Source: Dissophora ornata
Lineage: Eukaryota; Mortierellomycota; Mortierellomycetes; Mortierellales; Mortierellaceae
Length of the DNA: 11,074 nucleotides
Assembly (NCBI GenBank): GCA_025201705.1
Contig: MU617543.1
Span: forward strand, 1-11,074
Direction of reading: 5' to 3'
Under the pieces are notes generated by a model. That model saw nothing but the letters and a program-made list of their open reading frames with translations. It was not told where the DNA came from and did no database searches. The position numbers were made by a program, and so were the translations under genes. This document shows, one piece after another, positions 5,097 through 11,074 of this stretch; position 1 is the stretch's first letter, and each line of letters begins with the position of its first letter.

Positions 5097-7315
5097 TTAT
5101 CGACGCTTCTTCTCTTCCCACTTCTCAGCCGGAGGTTGCATCGCGGCTTCGGCATAGTCTGGAGGTGGACCATCATACACGGCTGATGGATCCTCTATTC
5201 CGAGCTGCGAGGATTGTGTCCCTGCACCCATAGGGATATGGAAACCTGGCTCTGTAGGTGGCAATACCGCATGAGGGGCACGCGGAGGATGACTCTGCTG
5301 GGGCCGGTGTGCGGAAGAGGAGGAAGAAGTAGCGGTCGAGGATGTTACCCCGCTGGGGTGGTCAGAAGTTGACGAACTGGGAGGTTGTGGTCTCAATGGG
5401 AACGAAACCGAAATTGGCTGCGAATGTCGTTTGTCATCACTACCAGGCGAGCCAGGGATATATGGTATAGGCATCGACATGGGCATAGGCATAGGCATAG
5501 GCATAGGCATTGACATCGGCATTTGGGAGGGCATTGCACCTCCTGGAGGTCCTGGTGGATAGAGTGGCTGATATTGTTGCTGCTGTTGAGCAGAATGGAA
5601 TGGTGGCTGCTTTTGCATCAGCGGATGAGGAGCATGGCCAGAAGGGTGGTGTTCACCAGAGTGAGGTCTGCTCCTAGATGCGGGGGACTTTCGGCCTTCG
5701 ACACTCTCGTGTCCCTGTTGTCCAGAGTAATAAGTAGTCGAGGGCTTGTACGTCGACTGAGGCACAAACGGGCTGGGGTCAGAGCCTGCAGCAGCAAAAG
5801 CGTCGGGTGTTCCGGCTGCTGAGGTATCGGGAAGGCTCTTGTTGTCCAGGGCGGGCGGTCGGGCATCAGCATTCCCCTGGGCAGGTTCTGTCGTGGAGGC
5901 CACGAAAATTGGGATGGGTTCTTGGGATGAACTCGTTGGCTTTGCTGCTACTGTATCTCCAAGTTGCTTGGCCGGACCGTCCTCCTCCTTTGGAGTGGGT
6001 GGAATCTCGTTAATGACGTTGACAGTGGGTACACCGTCGATATAGGTTGTCGTTGTCATCGCAGAAGACATGCTGTTGCGCGGGGAGGCGGAACCCGAGG
6101 AGGAAATGGAGCTTGTCCTGCCATGAGTTGAAGGAGACTTTGTCGAGGTTGGTGACTGCAGAGAGTACCAATCTGAGCCTGTCTTGTTGGCCAAATCCTT
6201 GAGCATGGCATCCATGGCCTGTTTGTTGTCCTTTGGGAAGTCACCAAGATCGATCTCGGTGAGCTGAACCTGAGGCTCGTAAGTGTGCCAGGTCTCGAAG
6301 GTATCCATGCAGGCCTTTACGGCATACGCTGTCTTTGCCGCGCCTAACAAACAAACAAAACAATGGAACGACGGGGCAGTTAGTAATAGGAGATGCAAGC
6401 TTCTGCAACCGGAAGGAAAGGGAAAACTCACCATCGTAGATGGCATAGCGATCATCCGCATGAGTCCCCGCAGGTGTGGGTGAGTCGTCGATCTGGGTTA
6501 TGATCTGGCGCCCATAATGCGCAACTACAAGCATTTCCTTGCCAAGCTTTTCGAGCGCGTCCAGCTGTTGATACGCTGCCTTCTTAATCCTTTTCCGCTT
6601 CAGATCTTCCAGTTCATTTTCAACCGTCATGGTCTCCTGTCTCAACAACGTTAGCTCTGGATGGAGTTCCTGCGGTCCGTGGATTGATCCCGGCTTGTTG
6701 GAAACTAAAGAGGACGTTGAATAACTCCAGGATGTTTTGTCGACGGCGAACTTTTGCTCCAAGTCCAGCTTGCGCTTTCGGGTCGAGAAGTTGGCATCCT
6801 CGGCCAGGCGGATCTCCTTGAAGAGCTCGCGGCTCTGCGCTAGACTGTCGGCATAGACCCGTTCGAGGTCTGCAGCCTTTTGAATCAGGATGCTGAGTTT
6901 TGAAAGGGTGTCTGAAATATCAGGACCCTCCGTTTTGGCGTAAATCGCCAGATGCTTTGCGGCTTTAGGGAGACAAGGAGGGGAGAGAGAGAGAGAGAGG
7001 GAGTATGAGTCAATGGAGCGCTATTTAGTTCCCTTCGCTTGTGAGGAACTCGGGAACGGAGTGACCTAATTTGCACTTCCGGGCATGGAGGCGCATGCAA
7101 CATGCTCTGAAAACAGAAGGTGGATTTGTATTAGGTATACCTTCTTCTTTTTCAAAGGCGGTTCTCTTTAGCGAGGTGAGAACGTTCTTCTGTTCCTGAA
7201 TCAGGATGCGGAGTTCAGGGACGAGGCCGCTCAGGGGCGACATGCCATCGATGCTGCGTCGGATCCCGTTGGCGATCTTTGTCGCGCGAAAGCACGGGTC
7301 GATAAGGTGGGCCAT
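5097..7315 (-). CDS. PIL1: Pil1/Lsp1-family eisosome BAR-domain protein with extended C-terminal tail
   Basis: Three exons: 7315-7141, 6962-6432 and 6343-5097. Introns are 178 nt (donor GTATAC) and 88 nt (donor GTGAGT), both phase 1. The product is 650 residues. The ATG at 7315 (AAAACCATGG) is the first in-frame ATG. Residues about 28-250 match the Pil1 core of yeast in order: VPELRILIQEQKNVLTSLK, AAKHLAIYAKTEGPDISD, RKRKLDLEQK, the AGYG-like VAHYGRQIITQIDDSPTPAG and YAIYDGAAKTAYAV, with the W of DTFETWHTYEP. Known role: this BAR fold binds PI(4,5)P2 and assembles into eisosomes that line plasma-membrane furrows. Yeast Pil1 has 339 residues; here a tail of nearly 400 residues rich in Ser, Pro, Gln and Met adds a Met-Pro repeat, a Q5 run, a PPDY motif (629-632) and a basic end. 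The N-terminal extension seen in yeast is missing. It is divergently paired with STT4. Family call is firm; the tail's role is unknown. Confidence 0.9.
5154..5165 (-). other. PPxY motif (WW-domain ligand) in PIL1 C-terminus
   Basis: The codons read PPDY (residues 629-632) in the context DGPPPDYAE, 18 residues before the stop. PPxY motifs are the classic ligands of WW domains, including those of Nedd4/Rsp5 ubiquitin ligases. The motif is seen directly; use as a docking site is inference. Confidence 0.7.
5470..5523 (-). repeat. In-frame hexamer repeat encoding a Met-Pro tract in PIL1
   Basis: Nine hexamers of GGCATN/GACATN type lie in tandem, with four exact GGCATA units at 5482-5505. On the minus strand they encode alternating Met-Pro (with Met-Ser breaks) followed by IPYIPG. 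Length change by whole units would keep the frame. Confidence 0.92.
6344..6431 (-). other. PIL1 intron 2
   Basis: An 88-nt intron with donor GTGAGT and acceptor TTAG splits the Gly codon in the conserved YDGAAKTAY stretch (G then GC). Reading through instead gives a divergent Phe/Leu/Cys-rich peptide unlike the family, which supports removal. Confidence 0.88.
6963..7140 (-). other. PIL1 intron 1
   Basis: A 178-nt intron with donor GTATAC and acceptor CTAAAG. Joining gives EKEE-AAKHLAIY, which aligns with the Pil1 family without a gap. The coding strand has (CT)8 (6998-6983) shortly before the acceptor and acts as a polypyrimidine tract. Confidence 0.87.
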
Positions 7316-7444
7316 GGTTTTCTTTGTTGCTCGATGGACAGCAGAGATATGGAGGACGTGCAAGGTTGGTTGTCAGGGCAGGGCGGGTATCAAGCGGACA
7401 AGGAGAGCGAGAGTGAGGGGAAAAAAATGTGTGCGTGTGTGAGT

Positions 7445-7468
7445 GAGAGAGAGAGAGAGAGAGAGAGA
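7445..7468. repeat. (GA)12 microsatellite in PIL1 promoter
   Basis: Twelve perfect GA units, read as (CT)12 on the PIL1 coding strand about 130 bases upstream of its ATG. It parallels the CT tract in the kinase leader. Confidence 0.95.
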
Positions 7469-7532
7469 AAGACGCAAGATGATGTTGAGAAGAGATGAGA
7501 GGAAAGAGAGGGAGGAGAGGGAAGAAAGCAAT

Positions 7533-7557
7533 GGAATGGAGTGGAATGGAATGGAAT
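7533..7557. repeat. GGAAT pentamer repeat, five units
   Basis: Five tandem pentamers; four are GGAAT and one is GGAGT. It lies about 220 bases upstream of the PIL1 ATG. Confidence 0.9.
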
Positions 7558-8270
7558 AGGATTTGGAGCGATGCGGTGATGTCATTTGTCATGAGCTGCA
7601 TGACTTCAGTGTTTGTGCGTGCGAAGGCGTGTGATGTGCTGATTGCATATATCATCAATTCACACTCCTCCCTACTGCATATGTACTATGTGGTTACCGT
7701 GGACAAAAAGAGTGTGAGCTGTTGAATTGGTGCTGTGGGTGCACCTGGGAGGCGTGGCTAAGCCAGGACCAAAAGGGCGGATTCATCACCTCACTGCACA
7801 GAAATAGATCCTCGCTCCCTTGATATGTATTAAACCCTCATCCTGCCTTATCCGCACAAACACGGACGCCCAAGCCGCAATTCCAAAGAAAAGAAAGAGC
7901 GCGTGTTCCATGTCTGTTTTTGTTGTTCGCTTTACAGTGCGGGGTGGTCTGACACTGTGGGCTGACTGATGTTGTATTACAATGGCGATCTTCGTGGGCA
8001 GGGAGACTGATAGCGTTCATTTATGGTTACACACCCGCAGGCTCCACCTGCTCGACCCGAAGCGAGGGGGGTTGAAGGACTAATATTCCAGCTGCGCAGA
8101 GTGGTCTCGCTGTTCATTTCGCCGTTTGTTTGCTTGCTTCTTGAGAGCATCACATTCCGGTATAGAACAATGGTCTCTCAGTTTGCGTGTTTGTGTGGAG
8201 GGGACGAGGACGAGCGCAAAGTGTTCGCATATCCAACCGGACAACTCTCCCTTGCCCCGGTGCAGTGCGT

Positions 8271-8370
8271 ATCCTCTCTCGTCTCTTCTCTTCTTTGCTT
8301 CCTTGACCCCCAACCATCACCTCCTCCGTCCCGTCTCCTTCTCCTATCCCCTTTCCCTTTACCGCTCCCT
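8271..8370 (+). promoter_or_regulatory. Pyrimidine-rich tract upstream of STT4
   Basis: About 100 bases that are mostly C and T on the coding strand end just before the proposed STT4 ATG at 8379. This repeats the arrangement seen upstream of the kinase gene and probably marks the core promoter or 5' leader. Confidence 0.45.
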
Positions 8371-8378
8371 ACAACATA

Positions 8379-11055
8379 ATGCATTCGTAAGTTATAGAAC
8401 CCGACAACTCACGCGAGCATGGTTTCGTTTTGTGCTATTCCCCTTCTGTCGTGCCACACCCTATGCAGCGATTCTCATCTCCATCAACATTTCTCATCCA
8501 GATTGGAATTCGACTTGCATTCCCTCATCCTCTCGAGTCTCGCCTCGACCCTCGCAAAGGACCCGACCACATCTTTTGACGAGGTTGACAGGCTTATCAG
8601 CGCTGGTCCCTCCCTGCCCTCCCTCAGTCAGCCCTCCTCGCCCAAACCACTCGCCAATGGAGGAAGTGCTCGCATGGCCGATGCCGCTGCTACACCCTCG
8701 ACCGAGAATGTCCTGTCGGAAGGAGGACTTATGGTAACGGACGGTCAATCAATTCGCCTTCTCTTGATATCCCGGCCTTGTGGATTTCAATTGCGTCGGG
8801 GTCTAACTTTTCTGCACTGTTCCTGAATAAATTAGACGATGCGCCACCAACACGCGCTAGTGGCGCAGGCAAGGTTCGCAGCCGAGTCCTCGGGTTTGTT
8901 TGACCATGAGCTCGTTCCCCGTTTGAGCGGATACCTGCATTCGCTCCCAAGCTACAAGTTTGGCGATGGGTTCGGCCTCAAAGGTAACGGATGGACACAT
9001 ACCCAGACGTGTCCTGCTCTGACCTGATTGCTGTGCTTTCCCGCATGAGCTGTCTCTAACAAGATGTAATCATGTCTCGCCGTAGGTAACTCTCCTGCCG
9101 ACGAACTGACTGGCAGTCTGGTCAAGCATCTCTTGACCATCGCTAACAAGAGACCCTCGGCCCGTCAAGAGATACTCGACACAATCTGGTCCTATCTCGG
9201 CAAGTTAGCATCTCTTGTCCTTGCCGACAACGGTACGTATCGCATGAATGCTGCAACATTATCACATCGTCCGTCAACCTCTTGCTAGGGTAGCAGTCGC
9301 CAACTCTTTGCGCTTAAACATTCATAGCTGTCAAGATATGCGAGTTTGTCTTGCCCTCACTCAACGGCCTCTTGACGGCCCTGGAGACCTCCGCTTTTGA
9401 GTTCGAGCCCTGCGATTTTGCCGCGCTAGTGTCTCACTCGAGCGCGTTCCTGTCGGACGAGACCGCTAACCGCATCCGAAAAGCCGTGGATACGATCAAG
9501 CAAGAGATCGCCAACTCCTACGCTCGCAGGGTTCTCGTCAGCTATGCTCGTCAGAGCATCGTCTTGAGCTCCAATCGAGTTGTACTTCAAGTTCTTACCG
9601 TAAAGCGAAACATTATTGCGCGCCTCATCAGCGCGTACGTGTCCGAGCAGGCAACAAAGCATGTCAACGGTGATGTTGAACCACATGACTCTCAGGTCAA
9701 AGAACTGAAAATACGAGGTAGACAGGGCCAGACAAACGGCAGACATACGCTCGATTACAGCAGTGACGATGAGAAGCCTTCTGCTGCGAACTCGGGTGTA
9801 AAAGCACCAGCAGCGAGCGCGACTCTGCAGTCGTTTGATGACATTTGGTTTTCACTGCAATCGACTCCTGTCAAGGTCACTTCGTCCAAGGATCTGACCA
9901 AGGTTGTGCGGGCAGAGTACATCATGTCGCTGCGGTTCTTTGCGGACATGCGCCAGTCTGCAGACGACCTGTTGACGAAAGAAAGCGTCTCTCGTGAACT
10001 CTATTATACCGAAATCATGGGCATTTCCCTGGTAAGAATGCACAATTATTCTTCTATTGTATTTTAATGAGTGCAGCCGGCTATTAAGAATACTCCCGCT
10101 CACTACTTCATAATTGACTGCATGGGGGGGTTTCCAGCAACTCGCCTCATTGGCAAGCTTGTACATTCACGAATTGGACGATATTCTACCAACCCATATT
10201 TCTAACTGCCTGTCCAACCAAGTTCACAAGGAAGAGTTTTGGATTCATACTGCAGCACTGGATTGCGCTGTCGTCCTGGGTATCAAGTAGGTGACAGCTG
10301 ATCGCTGCAGACGGATGAGCGCTCCATCTGCCTTTCTCTTCGGACACTCTTCGGACATCATACCATGCTAAGTCTCTGCTCATTTCTTACCCCATTTTGA
10401 TATTCCTCTTCTGCAGCTTTAGTGAGGCAAATAGAGAGATGGCCCCTTTGCTGCAGCAATTCCTGACGACGCCATTTGCTGCATTGGATGGTCCCGGCAC
10501 CGCGCTCATCCAGGAGCGCGCCGTGGAACGATTAGCCCAGATATTGAAACACTCGCCTGCTGGAGAGGATGCAGCAATGTCGACCGTCCATGCGCTCTTG
10601 AACATCCTCTATAGCCACAACCTCAAAGACAACAAGGCGCATGCTCACGACCAATCTCAGGTTATCCAAGAGAATGTGGTCGCCGCCATCGCCAATATCG
10701 CGTGCATCTACAAGAGCGAGAAGGTACAAGCATACTTCCAAGGAAGATGATTCTAACATCTGTCAACTTGAAAGAAAGCCTCCTTGTTTTATTTATTTCT
10801 TGATTCCTATACTATTAATACGCATGCTAGATCACCCCATTGGTCCTGTCGATGCTCGCACAGCAAATCCGTCACCACAGCTCGCGAATGGACTCTGTGA
10901 TCGTTCAGCGCCTGACTGACATTGCACTGACAGGATCGCTTGCCTCCTTCGACGATATCACGCAAATCTTGGCCAACCTTGTTAAGCAATCGATTTCGCC
11001 TGACCATCAACAAAAGTCTGGCCGCAACGCGACATCCAAGGAGCTATCCGAGACT
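8379..11055 (+). CDS. STT4: Phosphatidylinositol 4-kinase alpha (Stt4/PI4KA), N-terminal part, truncated by window edge
   Basis: Eight exons: 8379-8386, 8502-8733, 8836-8983, 9086-9232, 9328-10031, 10138-10286, 10417-10723 and 10831-11055. They give 640 residues, then a GTAAGT donor starts an intron that leaves the window. All junctions are GT..AG and in frame. Stt4 phosphorylates phosphatidylinositol to PI4P at the plasma membrane, in a complex that in yeast includes Efr3 and Ypp1. What is seen is only the alpha-helical solenoid; the lipid-kinase domain must lie to the right. Residues 1-35 and 81-185 follow human PI4KA in order (ALVAQARFAAES..LVPRLSGYLHSLP, then DEILEVLL-like QEILDTIWSYLG). 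Residues 545-610 follow yeast Stt4 (NVVAAIANIACIYKSEK, ITPLVLSMLAQQI, MDSVIVQRLTDIAL). A charged, probably disordered loop spans 292-346 with SSDDE at 323-327. The start is inferred: ATGCATTC joined to the next exon gives MHSLEFDLHS. Full length in the family is about 1,900-2,100 residues. Confidence 0.88.
8387..8501 (+). other. STT4 intron 1
   Basis: A 115-nt intron with the ideal donor GTAAGT and acceptor CCAG, following only 8 coding bases. An alternative start at ATG 8419, without this intron, would put a Cys/His/Ser-rich extension in front of LEFDLHS. The spliced form is preferred because its donor is perfect and its frame fits. Confidence 0.65.
8734..8835 (+). other. STT4 intron 2
   Basis: 102 nt, donor GTAACG, acceptor TTAG, phase 0, with a CTAAC branch-like site at 8804-8808. 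Reading through reaches a TGA at 8824, so removal is required to join the two conserved blocks. Confidence 0.85.
8984..9085 (+). other. STT4 intron 3
   Basis: 102 nt, donor GTAACG, acceptor GTAG, phase 1, with CTAAC near 9057-9061. The junction gives FGLKG-NSPADELTGSLVK, continuous with the PI4KA-like solenoid. Confidence 0.85.
9233..9327 (+). other. STT4 intron 4
   Basis: 95 nt, donor GTACGT, acceptor ATAG, phase 1. The junction gives LADN-AVKICEFVLPSL, matching the human YLCKYAIPCL region. Confidence 0.87.
10032..10137 (+). other. STT4 intron 5
   Basis: 106 nt, donor GTAAGA, acceptor CCAG, phase 0. The frame would stop at 10065-10067 without splicing; the joined reading continues MGISL-QLASLASLYIHEL. 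Confidence 0.87.
10287..10416 (+). other. STT4 intron 6
   Basis: 130 nt, donor GTAGGT, acceptor GCAG, phase 2. It splits an Asn codon (AA then C) and removes an in-frame TAG right at the donor. The joined reading is VVLGIN-FSEANREM. Confidence 0.85.
10724..10830 (+). other. STT4 intron 7
   Basis: 107 nt, donor GTACAA, acceptor CTAG, phase 0. The junction gives IYKSEK-ITPLVLSML, which aligns directly with the yeast Stt4 stretch YYNTQSITALTISIL, so this splice is strongly supported although the donor is weaker than the others. Confidence 0.9.
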
Positions 11056-11074
11056 GTAAGTAGCGACGCCAAAA

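Larger units (their letters stand above)
7316..8378. promoter_or_regulatory. Shared divergent promoter region, PIL1 / STT4
   Basis: This 1,063-bp stretch separates the two start codons and has no supported gene. On the PIL1 side it carries (GA)12, which is (CT)12 on the PIL1 strand, with adjoining CA-rich sequence at 7427-7441, and a GGAAT pentamer repeat. On the STT4 side, 8271-8370 is pyrimidine-rich up to the start codon. Several frames are open but show no family features and are driven by repeats. No clear TATA box was found by eye. Regulatory elements for both genes should lie here. Confidence 0.6.

Noticed and set aside
8023..8737. Plus-strand frames of 118 and 203 codons upstream of and overlapping STT4
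   Set aside because: They pass through the pyrimidine-rich tract and are out of frame with the conserved STT4 segment; no family features.

Overview
The window reads as nuclear DNA of a filamentous, probably early-diverging fungus. The evidence is a Pil1/Lsp1-type eisosome protein (a fungus-restricted family), a Ran1/Sks1/Vhs1-type protein kinase, and short spliceosomal introns (88-178 nt, GT..AG, donors such as GTAAGT, GTACGT and GTGAGT). Seven complete introns fall in the first third of one gene, which argues against a budding yeast. A Mortierella-like or other Mucoromycota genome would fit, but the lineage is inference; no ribosomal or other marker is present.

Layout. Positions 1-249 may hold the 3' end of an upstream plus-strand gene (weak). 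About 250-2640 is a gene-poor stretch full of microsatellites: (ACAG)14, GACT-like repeats, GCTCTCT x3, a 9-bp minisatellite and (AC)9. It runs into a long pyrimidine-rich tract with (CT)25, which looks like the promoter and leader of an intronless kinase gene at 3186-4556 (+). A 540-bp convergent spacer (4557-5096) follows, with an AATAAA signal for each flanking gene and two inverted repeats. The minus strand then carries a three-exon PIL1-family gene (7315 down to 5097). A 1,063-bp divergent spacer (7316-8378) separates it from a plus-strand gene that starts at 8379 and runs off the right edge. That gene is the N-terminal part of a type III phosphatidylinositol 4-kinase alpha (STT4/PI4KA); 640 codons in eight exons are visible.

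How the genes relate. Stt4 makes PI4P at the plasma membrane, the precursor of PI(4,5)P2. Pil1-type BAR proteins bind PI(4,5)P2 and build eisosomes. The divergent STT4-PIL1 pair therefore links a lipid producer to a lipid-dependent scaffold through one shared intergenic region. That is a reasonable hypothesis for co-regulation, not something the sequence proves. The kinase belongs to a nutrient and cell-cycle/meiosis signalling family; no link to the other two genes is visible here.

I saw no mobile element, CRISPR array, rRNA or tRNA gene, toxin or virus-derived gene. No clearly new multi-gene system is present. The most distinctive features are the long PIL1 tail ending in a PPxY motif, the STT4-PIL1 head-to-head arrangement, and the uORF-bearing kinase leader.
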